From the NCBI RefSeq assembly GCF_001742305.1, contig NZ_MJAT01000001.1, positions 1 through 64,000 on the forward strand: DNA of 64,000 nt. The letters are read 5' to 3'. This stretch comes from Desulfuribacillus stibiiarsenatis. GTDB taxonomy: Bacteria; Bacillota; Bacilli; Desulfuribacillales; Desulfuribacillaceae. The position numbers and the translations under genes are program-made. The notes under the pieces were generated by a model, which saw only the letters and a program-made list of their open reading frames with translations, was not told the origin of the DNA and did no database searches. Below, in pieces: positions 35,487 through 44,273 of this stretch (position 1 is its first letter; every line of letters starts with the position of its first letter).

Positions 35487-37343
35487 GTGAAAGATGTTAA
35501 TAGCAACTCATTTCAATCAAATAATGCCTTAATCATTGCAGTTATAAGTATTGTTGCTATTCTTGGTATTGCAATATACATAACAGATTTTTTCGCTCAA
35601 AATGAAGAACAATTGATTCAAGAACCAATTGTAAAGGAGATTGAAGTAAAGGATACCATAGAACTAGAGGTGGAATCCGAACGAGCGGTTCTTTGGCAAT
35701 TGCCACAATCGCTACAAGGCAAATTCGTTTTTCGATTGGCACTACCTTCGGACTCGAAATACCGTATAGTTGCTGATTCAGTAACAGTTTCGGAAGAACA
35801 ACTGATGACTTCATACCGTTACCCAATCTCGATTGTCAATGGCAATCCGTTGTTTCAAGAAAAAGATATAATCGTTAAGATGGATGTGCATTTGCGCCAT
35901 ACGAGTAATGGAGATGTTACATATTTTATTTCAGCACAAAAAACTACCTCAACGGAAATACGAGGTATAGAAGAACTATCGCAAGAATTGAATCTTACCT
36001 GGCAAGTCCATGAGACAATTGACCATATGAGAAATAACGACGAAACCGTCGATATGTATTATATTCATTATGACCAAGTGATTAATAACGCTGCAAGTAA
36101 ATGGCGCGTCATAGACAATGTGGCTTCTGCTAGTGTTTTTACGAATTCTCAGGTGCGGGTTGAATTGCCTAAAGCTGCCGTATATACAGAGCGTGTACGT
36201 ATTGGTCTTGTGGATATATTTTCAACCCTTCCACATCATGTGTTCGTAGAACATTACGAGAGATCACCTATAAACTGGCTTATTTTAGAAGATGGAAAAC
36301 GGGTTTGGAATGCACCACTCCCGATTTATGCAGAGGGTGATGAAAACTTCCATACAGAGCATTGGGGTATGGTATCTAGCGACATACTAGTGACGGAAAT
36401 TGCCAGTATTGGAGAGGCGGAAGTTCAAGATTCGAATCTGCCAAGCTCTTTGATTGATATTCGAGTAGCAGACCTTGACCGTTTTCGTAAATTTCGTTGG
36501 GATGGGATTTACTATGAAGTTCCTAGTTCTTATGAACCATATCAGCCAAGGTCGTTCTGGAGAGTTCCAGCAGAACATATAGGACAACGATTTATTCGCT
36601 CGATTCACGAACAATTAGAAGAGCGTGGGTCGGAGTATGCAATCAGTTCTTATTTAGAGACAATGATGGTATTAAGTATGTATCACAACATAGCACAGCA
36701 AAATGAGGGTGGATTCTGGATAACATCACCTCGTTCTAACTGGTTATTTAAAGATTATGGAATTGACGCAGGTTTTTACGATACTAGATTTTCTACGGAT
36801 GCAGCAGTCTTCCTTTTAGAAATGTATCAACAATACGGTACAGAGAAAGCCCTCGAAGCAGTCAATCGCTATCTAGACTTCTTACTTGCGTACGCCGTTG
36901 AATATTCTTTTGAGACTGAGAATAGTGGTCTACTAGTGCAGGATTATTTTCATCCGACCACTTCCCATGAACCTACACATGTTTCGCTGAATCATTTAGT
37001 GGCGGAGATGGAGTTTTTACTACTCTATCATCTTGCAACGTTGGAGAATGAATTTACCGTTGCGGAGGAAAGGCGCGCACAGATCTTGGATATTGCGTCT
37101 AGGATTCGCCAAGCTGTACATGATACGAACATGGACTGGGTCAAGGAGAATAATGATCTCTGGTATGCGTATCTGCCAAATGGGAAATACGGCCTTATGG
37201 ACTACCCGCATTTAACACGCAATGACTTACGACGCTGTGTGAAAATTATCGAAGAGGTATGGGGCGAAGATGATCGCATCTTCCGCCAATTGATTCATTA
37301 TAAGGAATTATATTTAAAAGAAAACAATTTACCTCTATGGTGA
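35487..37343 (+). CDS. Membrane-anchored protein with glucuronyl C5-epimerase-like C-terminal half
   Basis: 618 residues, GTG start 9 nt after GGAGG. One N-terminal membrane helix (about residues 13-33) is followed by a beta-rich extracellular region (about 60-330). The alpha-helical C-terminal half contains SYLETMMVLSMYHN, GFYDTRFSTDAAVFLLEMY, HVSLNHLVAEMEFLLLYHLA and WYAYLPNGKYGLMDYPHLT. Its helical-hairpin pattern and the SLNH motif recall the (alpha/alpha) toroid of D-glucuronyl C5-epimerases and related exported carbohydrate-acting proteins. That link is tentative and I cannot point to a proven active site. It is a single gene between gltB and degS, with no obvious operon partner. Confidence 0.6.
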   Translation: MKDVNSNSFQSNNALIIAVISIVAILGIAIYITDFFAQNEEQLIQEPIVKEIEVKDTIELEVESERAVLWQLPQSLQGKFVFRLALPSDSKYRIVADSVTVSEEQLMTSYRYPISIVNGNPLFQEKDIIVKMDVHLRHTSNGDVTYFISAQKTTSTEIRGIEELSQELNLTWQVHETIDHMRNNDETVDMYYIHYDQVINNAASKWRVIDNVASASVFTNSQVRVELPKAAVYTERVRIGLVDIFSTLPHHVFVEHYERSPINWLILEDGKRVWNAPLPIYAEGDENFHTEHWGMVSSDILVTEIASIGEAEVQDSNLPSSLIDIRVADLDRFRKFRWDGIYYEVPSSYEPYQPRSFWRVPAEHIGQRFIRSIHEQLEERGSEYAISSYLETMMVLSMYHNIAQQNEGGFWITSPRSNWLFKDYGIDAGFYDTRFSTDAAVFLLEMYQQYGTEKALEAVNRYLDFLLAYAVEYSFETENSGLLVQDYFHPTTSHEPTHVSLNHLVAEMEFLLLYHLATLENEFTVAEERRAQILDIASRIRQAVHDTNMDWVKENNDLWYAYLPNGKYGLMDYPHLTRNDLRRCVKIIEEVWGEDDRIFRQLIHYKELYLKENNLPLW

Positions 37344-37606
37344 GTTGGGATATTCTTTGACTATTCTTTGACAAAAACGAATCAACGTAACGATAAAAAT
37401 AAGGTTATTGCTATAGGCTAGAAGATGAATGATTGTATGAAACTTACGGTAAGCTAATATGTATAGGTCAAAATACCTACAAACTATATATTGGTAGATA
37501 TTTAGAATCAGTACTTATTTTTCTGATATAGGACAGGCTGAGGAAGGATTTTACCCAGTTGATGTGGTATAGTATACAGTAACGCGATGGAAAGGTTCGT
37601 GATTCC
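37344..37606 (+). promoter_or_regulatory. degS upstream region
   Basis: A 263-nt gap. A 10-nt direct repeat (ATTCTTTGAC twice, near 37351-37372) ends in TTGACA, a possible -35. Closer to degS, TGGTATAGT (37565-37573) is an extended -10 about 30 nt before the start codon. No terminator is visible for the preceding gene. Confidence 0.4.
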
Positions 37607-38788
37607 GTGGTAGAAAAGAAAAAGAAAGAAAAAGAGAATCAAGCAACCGAGATTAATTTGAAAATGATTGATACAGTCATTAAAAAAACTATGGGTGCCA
37701 TCGAAGAAAGCAAGAATCAGATTTATGAAATTGCTGAAGGTGCTCAAAAAGAAATGTTAAAACTGAAACAAGAGCTTACTCAAGTGCATCAAGAGGCATG
37801 TGAACTTGTAGATAAAGTCGATGAACTGGAGCGGGTATACCGTAAGTCGCGCAATCATTTAGCTCATGTGAGTAAGAATTTCCGCAATTATTCTGAGGAA
37901 GATATTAAGCGAGCGTATGAAGACGCGAATAACCATCAAATTGAACTCATGCTATCTCGTGAGAAAGAACAGCGCTTGCGTTTGCGACGCGATGAGTTAC
38001 AAATTCGTCTGAAGAATCTTGGAGACACCGTTTCCAAAGCTGAAACGTTTATCACGCAAGTCGGTGCAGTCCTCGGCTATTTAACTGGAGATTTAGCGAA
38101 CATCAGTGATTTCTTAGAAACGGCTCAACAGAAGCAGATGATGGGAATTCGAGTCATTCAATCACAGGAAGAAGAGAGAAAACGTGTTGCGCGTGAAATC
38201 CATGATGGGCCTGCGCAGCTTTTAGCTAATGTGGTACTACGTTCAGAAATTTGTGAGCGACTGCTAGATCGTGATATAGAGCAAGCACGGAAAGAATTGC
38301 ATGAATTGAAGGATGCGGTACGAAGTAGCTTGGCAGAAGTCCGCAAAATCATATTTGACTTGCGCCCGATGGCGCTAGATGACTTAGGACTCATTCCGAC
38401 CTTGCGCAAATACCTCATACAGTTTGAGGAGAGAAACGGCGTCGCTACGGATATGAAAGTCTATGGAAAAGAAGAGAAACTTGAGTCTGCGGTAGTCATA
38501 GCTGCATTCCGATTGATTCAAGAATGTCTAAATAACACAGCAAAACATGCGTATGCTAAGAATGTGAATTTGAAAATTGAGTTCCGAAAGGACAAGCTGG
38601 CGATGATTATTGCCGATGATGGAATGGGTTTTAAAGTAGAAGAAGCTTTAAGAGCTGGAACAGATAGCTTCGGGATAATCGGCATGCGAGAACGTATCGA
38701 TTTGTTGCAGGGTACGATGGAATATGATACAGACGTTGGAAAAGGTACGAAAGTATACTTTCAGATACCAATCCACCCGGTAGAGTAG
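37607..38788 (+). CDS. degS: Cytoplasmic sensor histidine kinase DegS
   Basis: A 393-residue soluble kinase with no membrane helix, as in B. subtilis DegS. The N-terminal sensor (to about 170) is coiled coil. The HisKA_3 dimerisation domain carries the phospho-acceptor His199 in RKRVAREIHDGPAQLL. The ATPase domain has the N box LIQECLNNTAKHA, G1 IIADDGMGF and G2 GIIGMRERI. DegS phosphorylates DegU, encoded 20 nt downstream, and controls exoenzymes, motility and competence. The GTG start is preceded by GGAAAGG. Synteny with degU, degV and comF supports the assignment. Confidence 0.95.
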   Translation: MVEKKKKEKENQATEINLKMIDTVIKKTMGAIEESKNQIYEIAEGAQKEMLKLKQELTQVHQEACELVDKVDELERVYRKSRNHLAHVSKNFRNYSEEDIKRAYEDANNHQIELMLSREKEQRLRLRRDELQIRLKNLGDTVSKAETFITQVGAVLGYLTGDLANISDFLETAQQKQMMGIRVIQSQEEERKRVAREIHDGPAQLLANVVLRSEICERLLDRDIEQARKELHELKDAVRSSLAEVRKIIFDLRPMALDDLGLIPTLRKYLIQFEERNGVATDMKVYGKEEKLESAVVIAAFRLIQECLNNTAKHAYAKNVNLKIEFRKDKLAMIIADDGMGFKVEEALRAGTDSFGIIGMRERIDLLQGTMEYDTDVGKGTKVYFQIPIHPVE

Positions 38789-38808
38789 AATAGAAGGAGG
38801 AGATATAG

Positions 38809-39495
38809 ATGATTCGTTTATACATTGCAGATGATCATGTCCTATTTCGTGAAGGGCTTGTCAGAATCTTTGAACTAGAAGAAAAAATAGAGGTAGTCGG
38901 TCAAGCCGCTGATGGGGAGCAAGCGATTCGTGAAGTAATGAGTATCCAACCGGAAGTCGTGTTGATGGACATTAACATGCCTAAGGTTACAGGCGTAGAA
39001 GCAACAAAAAAAATTAAAGAACAATTCCCTGAAGTGAAAATCATTATTTTATCGATTCATGACGACGAATCGTATATCTTTGAAACGATTCGAGCAGGAG
39101 CATCTGGATATTTATTAAAAGATGTAGAGGGTCGCGTATTACTGGATGCGATTACACATGTGGCAAACGGAGGGTCATTTATCCATCCGCGAGTTACTTC
39201 GAAAGTCCTTAAGGAATTTGCTCGTTTGAGCGAAGAAGCTGAATATAACCAAGAATTCTCTCGTACAGATGATGTACTGCAAGGCAGAGACTGGGAAGAT
39301 CTATTGACTCATCGTGAGCAAGAGATCCTTACCTTAATGGCTCGCGGAATGTCCAATCGCGATGTCAGTGAAGCGTTGTTCATCAGCGAGAAAACAGTGA
39401 AAAACCATGTCAGCAACATCTTCCAAAAGATGCAAGTCCGCGATCGTACACAAGCAGTTATACAAGCCATCAAACAAGGTTGGGTTAAGGTATAA
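38809..39495 (+). CDS. degU: Response regulator DegU
   Basis: A 228-residue NarL/LuxR-type regulator. The receiver domain has the acidic pair Asp8/Asp9, phospho-acceptor Asp54 in VLMDINMP, and the conserved Ser and Lys in the IILSIHD and YLLKD contexts. A 50-residue linker follows, then the LuxR-type helix-turn-helix with LTHREQEILTLMARGMSN and ISEKTVKNHVSNIFQKM. It follows degS with AAGGAGGAG just before the ATG. Known DegU targets in Bacilli include flagellar and competence genes, both of which lie just downstream here. Confidence 0.96.
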   Translation: MIRLYIADDHVLFREGLVRIFELEEKIEVVGQAADGEQAIREVMSIQPEVVLMDINMPKVTGVEATKKIKEQFPEVKIIILSIHDDESYIFETIRAGASGYLLKDVEGRVLLDAITHVANGGSFIHPRVTSKVLKEFARLSEEAEYNQEFSRTDDVLQGRDWEDLLTHREQEILTLMARGMSNRDVSEALFISEKTVKNHVSNIFQKMQVRDRTQAVIQAIKQGWVKV

Positions 39496-39598
39496 TTGTG
39501 TTATGTGAAGCATATAAGAACACTAGTATAAGATTGTAGTGTAGATAGAAATATCTAAAGTTTGGAAAGTGTAAGACTGATTGAAGGGATGGGTTCAT

Positions 39599-40456
39599 AT
39601 GTTTGGACTTGTAACAGATAGTACGGCAACCTTGTCTGAGGAAGAACAAAGCTTTAGCCAGGCAGCCATAGTGCCATTATCTATTTTATTAGAAGGTCAA
39701 TCGTTCCGTGAAGGAATCGACATCACCAATCATGAATTTTACGATAGGATTCAGAAGACGAAAGATATTCCGAAGACATCCCAGCCTGCCGTTGGAGATT
39801 TTATACAAGCATATAATGGCTTAAAAGAAAAAGGGATTTCAGAAATTTTATCGATTCATATTTCTACTGGAATCAGTGGCACATTGAATTCAGCAAAAGC
39901 TGCCGCGGAGCAGATTAAGGATTTGACTGTCCATTTCCTTGATACGAAGAGCCTTTCACGACCGATTGGACATTTAGTCATGAAGGCAGCGAATTTGCGC
40001 GAACAAGGCAAGTCGATAGAAGAAGTAAAGTCAACATTGCAGGAAATCATTGATTCGATTCGTGTATATTGTTCTGTAGGTGACTTAGAGTTCCTACATA
40101 AAGGCGGTCGAGTGAGTGGAGTCGCATATTTTCTAGGATCGCTATTGAATATCTGTCCAATTGTGTTTGTGAACAAAGAAGGCGTAATTGTTGCACATGA
40201 GAAGGTGCGTACATTTAAAAAAGCTTTAGATAAATTGGCAAGTTATGTGGAACAGGCAATATCTGAGGAGAAACGCCCAAATCTTCCACTAGTGAACATC
40301 CTTCATGCTGCTAACGAAAAGGATGCTTTGTCATTACAGAATATAATCCTAGAAAAATTCCCTAGCATTCGCACGGAAGTCCGTAGCTTGACGCCAGTGA
40401 TTGGCTCTCACACTGGTATGGGTACCATCGGTCTAGCGATTTTGTTCGATGAATAG
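39599..40456 (+). CDS. degV: DegV-family fatty-acid-binding protein
   Basis: A 285-residue cytoplasmic protein of the DegV/FakB type. FakB proteins bind a fatty acid and present it to the kinase FakA for phosphorylation; whether this member does is unknown. Family blocks are GLVTDSTATL, SQPAVGDFIQAY, IHISTGISGTLNSA and the C-terminal SHTGMGTIGLA. I take the ATG at 39599, about ten bases after AAGGGA; an in-frame TTG six codons upstream is less likely. It overlaps comFA by 8 nt. B. subtilis has yviA in this position. Confidence 0.9.
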   Translation: MFGLVTDSTATLSEEEQSFSQAAIVPLSILLEGQSFREGIDITNHEFYDRIQKTKDIPKTSQPAVGDFIQAYNGLKEKGISEILSIHISTGISGTLNSAKAAAEQIKDLTVHFLDTKSLSRPIGHLVMKAANLREQGKSIEEVKSTLQEIIDSIRVYCSVGDLEFLHKGGRVSGVAYFLGSLLNICPIVFVNKEGVIVAHEKVRTFKKALDKLASYVEQAISEEKRPNLPLVNILHAANEKDALSLQNIILEKFPSIRTEVRSLTPVIGSHTGMGTIGLAILFDE

Positions 40457-42152
40457 AAGCCCCTATCTCGTTCGTTGTGAAGATTTAGTTCGGAATCAAG
40501 GAAGTATTGAGACTAAAGTAGTTGCTCTTGCAACTGATAATGGGACGATGAAAGATTTAGAAATGACATTGGGTGATTCCGATATGTTGTTACTGAAAAA
40601 GAAAGTTCTTGGAATTCTAGGTGCGCGAAGACTGACACTACCTGAACTCGTCACTTCGATTCACCACGAAACGCAAGAAATGTTGCAAGGAAACCATGAG
40701 CCCATCTATCAAGTGCTAAATTTCTTGCATAAGCAAAATCACATAATCATTCAACCTGCCATTCAACAAGACAATAATGGCAGGTTTTTTTGTGGCCGCT
40801 GTCTTCAATTTACTCATATCATCATGCAACAATGTGGGGCCTGTGGAGAGCCCTGTCCTGTATGTACCGCCTGTGCTGTTTATGGGGAAACACGGGGTTG
40901 TATACCTCTGATTGCAGCACACAAGCGGAGCGCTCAGGAAGTGTTTAAGGGTGAACGACAAAACGGAGAACTACGCGAAGAACAAAGCAATCCGCTTTAC
41001 CCGCATCCATTATCCGACCTTCAGGTTACGGCTAGCAAACGAATTGCGACCATTGTTGAAAACGGAAAGAGTGGATTACTATGGGCGGTCTGTGGGGCTG
41101 GGAAGACGGAGTTGATTTTTGAGACAATTGCAGAAGAGAGAATAAAAGGGAAGAAAGTCCTTGTTACTACCCCGCGAAAAGACGTGGTCTTTGAACTATT
41201 TCCGAGATTTCAAGCCGCTTTCCCTAGCGATGTAGTACACGCAGTGTTTGGTGGTAGCCAGGACAAGCATAAAGCTGCAGATATTACGATTGCCACAACA
41301 CATCAACTGATTCGATATGTTGACGATGCTTTTGACCTAGTCATCATCGATGAAACGGATGCTTTTCCCTATGCTGGCGACCCGGTGCTCTATCAGCATG
41401 CGCATCGACTAGGAAGGCAATTTGTATATATGACAGCTACACCTAATCAAGACTTGATTCATCAAGTGGAGAAAGGGCAGTTAGCTTTGGTTACGTTATT
41501 TCAACGTCACCATCAGCAACCTTTGCCAGTTCCGACTTGGGTCCGTTGCACTAGCTATGAAGCAAATATTTTGTGCACGAATATCAAGGGTATGATTCGT
41601 AATGTACTTCAAATATTACAGTACAATTCAAAGAACCGACAAATACAGGATGCAACTAATAGTGCATCTCAGCATAGAGTGCCTCGCCTCTCAAGGGACT
41701 TTATAAAAGTATTAGAACAACTACCGTGCGAAGGCGTAGTGATGTTTTTCGTCCCTTCGATAGCAAAAGGCAAATGGTTACACAGCCAATTAAGTCTGTA
41801 TATAACTTCTGAGCAGTTGTCAATCGAGCTTACATTTGTATATGCCAGTGATCCGGAGCGAGTAGAGAAAATCAGTGATCTTCGTAATGAACGATATCAA
41901 TGGATAATTTGTACAACGATTTTGGAGCGTGGCGTAACAATACCGAATTCCCATGTAGTTGTAATCGATGCGGAACATAAGGTATTCACGAAATCGACAT
42001 TAATACAAATCGCCGGTCGAGTAGGAAGGACTGTAACTCACCCTAACGGCAATGTGATTTTTATGGGCAAGTATTTGCATAGACCAATTCAAAACGCAAT
42101 TGATGAGATTCAAGGGATCAATAAAGCGGCTGCTACACTGAGGACTAGATAA
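40449..42152 (+). CDS. comFA: Competence DNA-uptake helicase ComFA
   Basis: A 567-residue DEAD-box-like ATPase that helps pull single-stranded DNA into the cytoplasm. An N-terminal domain is followed by a cysteine cluster (CGRC...CGACGEPCPVC...C, about residues 116-155) for zinc binding. Walker A (AVCGAGKTE, about 212-220) and a DEAD-type box (IIDETDAFPY, about 300) come next. The second RecA domain has TILERGVTIPN and QIAGRVGRT. The comFB gene that follows comFA in B. subtilis is absent; a 119-nt gap without a terminator precedes comFC. Confidence 0.93.
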   Translation: MNRSPYLVRCEDLVRNQGSIETKVVALATDNGTMKDLEMTLGDSDMLLLKKKVLGILGARRLTLPELVTSIHHETQEMLQGNHEPIYQVLNFLHKQNHIIIQPAIQQDNNGRFFCGRCLQFTHIIMQQCGACGEPCPVCTACAVYGETRGCIPLIAAHKRSAQEVFKGERQNGELREEQSNPLYPHPLSDLQVTASKRIATIVENGKSGLLWAVCGAGKTELIFETIAEERIKGKKVLVTTPRKDVVFELFPRFQAAFPSDVVHAVFGGSQDKHKAADITIATTHQLIRYVDDAFDLVIIDETDAFPYAGDPVLYQHAHRLGRQFVYMTATPNQDLIHQVEKGQLALVTLFQRHHQQPLPVPTWVRCTSYEANILCTNIKGMIRNVLQILQYNSKNRQIQDATNSASQHRVPRLSRDFIKVLEQLPCEGVVMFFVPSIAKGKWLHSQLSLYITSEQLSIELTFVYASDPERVEKISDLRNERYQWIICTTILERGVTIPNSHVVVIDAEHKVFTKSTLIQIAGRVGRTVTHPNGNVIFMGKYLHRPIQNAIDEIQGINKAAATLRTR

Positions 42153-42271
42153 ATTATGATGACTCTGAGTTCAACTGAGTTCTGTGAGATATCACAAATT
42201 AGGAACATAATGGATCTAGGTGGAATGATCTAAGTTCTATATCGATTTTAATGCTATAGTGGAGGTTGGAT

Positions 42272-43147
42272 ATGGGAACTTTAAAAGATTGGTTACAAGT
42301 GAGTTTGGATCTGTTATTTAACGTACCACCAGATTGCTCCCTATGTTCAGGAAAAATCTCATCAAATCATTTTCTTGAATACCCGATCGATTCACTATCT
42401 ACAATTATCAATGGGCATAAAGAAAACTTAAAAATAGGGAAACAAGATTTACTGTATATTGCGAGGATTGAAGCAGATTTGAAGAATAAGGTCTGTCGCG
42501 AGTGTACTACACAGATTCCTATTATCTGCGGTTCTTATTGTGAGGTCTGCGGGCGCAAGACGGATCAACATATATGTAATGACTGCAAGGGTAATGGAGA
42601 ACGGAATTTCATATATTCCAGGGCCGCTACCCAATACTCTGAATTTATGCAGCAGATGATTCATCTTTGGAAATATCGAGGGAATCGCCAAGTGGGGATT
42701 TTTTTAGAATCATTAATAAGTCATGCGTACCGAAGATACTTTCATAGCATACCCATTGATAAGATTGTTCCAGTTCCACTACATAGGAATCGCTTGGCAG
42801 AACGAGGATTTAATCAAGCGGAATATTTAGCGAATGCTGTTTCGAAATGTAGTGGGATTCCGGTATGCACTCATTTACAGAGAGTTGAAGAAACGGAGAA
42901 GCAGAGCAAAAAAACGAAACAAGATCGCGCCCGCTCTTTGGCTGATGCCTTTCGTTATATTGAGTATATTAGTGATGATCGATGTAGTGATGATAATGTA
43001 TTTAGTTCTGATAAAGAGGATTTAAAGAATCAAAAAATTCTTATCATAGACGATATCTATACAACTGGGACAACGATAGACTCTTGTGCCAAAGTATTGC
43101 GTGACGCTGGAGCGTCAGAGGTGTATGCGTTAGTTCTATCGCGATAA
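42272..43147 (+). CDS. comFC: ComFC-type phosphoribosyltransferase-like competence protein
   Basis: 291 residues. An N-terminal zinc-ribbon-like part with four Cys pairs (CSLC, CREC, CEVCGRK, CNDC) is followed by a phosphoribosyltransferase fold. The PRPP loop is ILIIDDIYTTGTTIDSC and the other conserved block is VPVPLHRNRLAERGFNQAE. ComFC is needed for DNA uptake in Bacillales and probably partners ComFA; the enzyme activity is not established. ATG at 42272 has GGAGG 6 nt upstream, better than a TTG two codons earlier. A segment of about 25 residues near 230-255 (DDRCSDDNVFSSDKED) looks like a poorly conserved insertion. Confidence 0.92.
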   Translation: MGTLKDWLQVSLDLLFNVPPDCSLCSGKISSNHFLEYPIDSLSTIINGHKENLKIGKQDLLYIARIEADLKNKVCRECTTQIPIICGSYCEVCGRKTDQHICNDCKGNGERNFIYSRAATQYSEFMQQMIHLWKYRGNRQVGIFLESLISHAYRRYFHSIPIDKIVPVPLHRNRLAERGFNQAEYLANAVSKCSGIPVCTHLQRVEETEKQSKKTKQDRARSLADAFRYIEYISDDRCSDDNVFSSDKEDLKNQKILIIDDIYTTGTTIDSCAKVLRDAGASEVYALVLSR

Positions 43148-43155
43148 AGATGAAG

Positions 43156-43251
43156 AGTGCCGCCAAGCTTTACCCACAAGGGGTACAGGCGAAATAAGTG
43201 CAACTAAACTTCAGGTAGAGTAAAAACTCCATCTGAACTAAGTTTTCTTTA
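43156..43251 (-). repeat. Interspersed structured repeat, copy C (truncated, inverted)
   Basis: Read on the minus strand it matches copy B from TAAAGAAAACTTAG through hairpin 1 and TTGCACTTATTTCG. It then has a 19-nt insertion able to form its own hairpin (TACCC/GGGTA), then AAGCTTGGCGGCACT, and stops. The 3' long stem is missing. Read on the plus strand, hairpin 1 is followed by a T-rich run, so this copy could end comFC transcripts. Confidence 0.82.
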
Positions 43252-43271
43252 TTTTCAATCCCTAGGATAAG

Positions 43272-43280
43272 TGATATAAT
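43272..43280 (+). promoter_or_regulatory. Extended -10 promoter upstream of yvyF
   Basis: TGATATAAT, a TGnTATAAT element about 107 nt before the start of the next gene; no clear -35. Confidence 0.5.
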
Positions 43281-43387
43281 AGCCATAGTTCGATTCGGCA
43301 TTATTGATTGATATTTCTACATGATTCTATTCAGAGCTTGAAGATATTAGTATGTAAGGCATAAAAATGATAGGGGAGCTGACTTTC

Positions 43388-43801
43388 ATGGCACTTTCTA
43401 ATTGTCCACGTTGTGGAAGATTATTTGATAACACATTTAAAGATATATGCCAACAATGCACCCATGAAGAGGAACAGTATTACCAGAAAGTAAGAAAGTA
43501 TGTGAAGGAACACAAAGATTGCACAATTCATGAGGCAAGCGAAGCAACGGATGTGCCAGTCAAGTTGATTACTCGTTTTATTAAACAAGGTCGTATTAAT
43601 CTGAAGAATAACCCGAATATGCTGTACCCATGTGAAGGATGTGGTGCTTTTATTGCAGCTGGTAGATTTTGCAATAGCTGTATGACAGACTTACAAAAAG
43701 GACTATCAGAAGCTGGCAAAAAACCTGAACCTGAGCTTAAAAAGCCACGTGAAGGGGATAATAAGACTGGTTACCACTTCGATAGTTTTAAAAAGCGGTA
43801 A
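43388..43801 (+). CDS. yvyF: YvyF-like flagellar-operon zinc protein
   Basis: 137 residues. An N-terminal CPRCG...CQQC pair, a helical segment (about 28-70, including IHEASEATDVPVKLITRFIKQGRI, a helix-turn-helix-like unit) and a second pair CEGCG...CNSC are followed by a basic C-terminal tail. This is the TIGR03826-type protein that precedes flgM in many Bacilli and that has been linked to flagellar gene control. ATG at 43388 lies 9 nt after AGGGGAG; an ATG 7 codons upstream would include that site. The transcript should end at the hairpin at 43857-43897. Confidence 0.88.
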   Translation: MALSNCPRCGRLFDNTFKDICQQCTHEEEQYYQKVRKYVKEHKDCTIHEASEATDVPVKLITRFIKQGRINLKNNPNMLYPCEGCGAFIAAGRFCNSCMTDLQKGLSEAGKKPEPELKKPREGDNKTGYHFDSFKKR

Positions 43802-43842
43802 AGAAAGATTTCATGTTACATAAAAGTTTAAAATAAAAAGTG

Positions 43843-43869
43843 TAAACAATTAATGAAAAAAGCCGATAT
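43843..43869 (+). promoter_or_regulatory. Sigma-D flagellar promoter of flgM
   Basis: TAAA (43843-43846), a 15-nt spacer and GCCGATAT (43862-43869), an exact match to the sigma-D/sigma-28 consensus as I know it. It would read flgM, flgN, flgK, flgL and possibly yviE. The -10 lies inside the 5' arm of the yvyF terminator. Confidence 0.88.
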
Positions 43870-43897
43870 TACAAGTATAACTTGTATGTCGGTTTTT
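43857..43897 (+). terminator. yvyF terminator overlapping the sigma-D promoter
   Basis: AAAAAGCCGA / TCGGTTTTT outer stem with ACAAG/CTTGT inner stem and a TATAA loop. Initiation from the sigma-D promoter would begin near the loop or 3' arm, so that transcript escapes the hairpin. Confidence 0.8.
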
Positions 43898-43947
43898 GTA
43901 TTTTGTCGCAATAAGTAAGAAACCGATTGATGAAGGAGTGACGCATA

Positions 43948-44229
43948 ATGAAAATTAACGATTTAGGCCGTGTGGGAGCAATCCAGGCATATCAAAAAGC
44001 AAATAAGGCGCAAGGAGCAAAGAAGGCTGAAGCTAAAAAGGATGAGCTTCAAATTTCAAAAGCTGGGCAAGAACTATTGCAAGTACAGAAAAGCGATATT
44101 TTAAATCCTTCTAGCCGTGCGGAAAAAGTAGAGCGATTGAAGGAACAGTATGAAAGTGGAACATACCAAGTGAATTCTAAAGTTGTCGCTGAGAAGATGC
44201 TTCAAGAAAATTCGTGGTTGTTGAAATAG
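43948..44229 (+). CDS. flgM: Anti-sigma-28 factor FlgM
   Basis: 93 residues, mostly helical and charged. The C-terminal half (SRAEKVERLKEQYESGTY, then VAEKMLQ) is the sigma-D-binding region of the family. FlgM holds sigma-D inactive until the hook-basal body is finished and FlgM is exported. GAAGGAG precedes the ATG. It is first in the flgM-flgN-flgK-flgL run and is read from the sigma-D promoter, giving the usual negative feedback. Confidence 0.93.
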   Translation: MKINDLGRVGAIQAYQKANKAQGAKKAEAKKDELQISKAGQELLQVQKSDILNPSSRAEKVERLKEQYESGTYQVNSKVVAEKMLQENSWLLK

Positions 44230-44273
44230 TTTGATGTATCTCCAACCCGAAGGAACGGACAGGAGGTTTTTCT

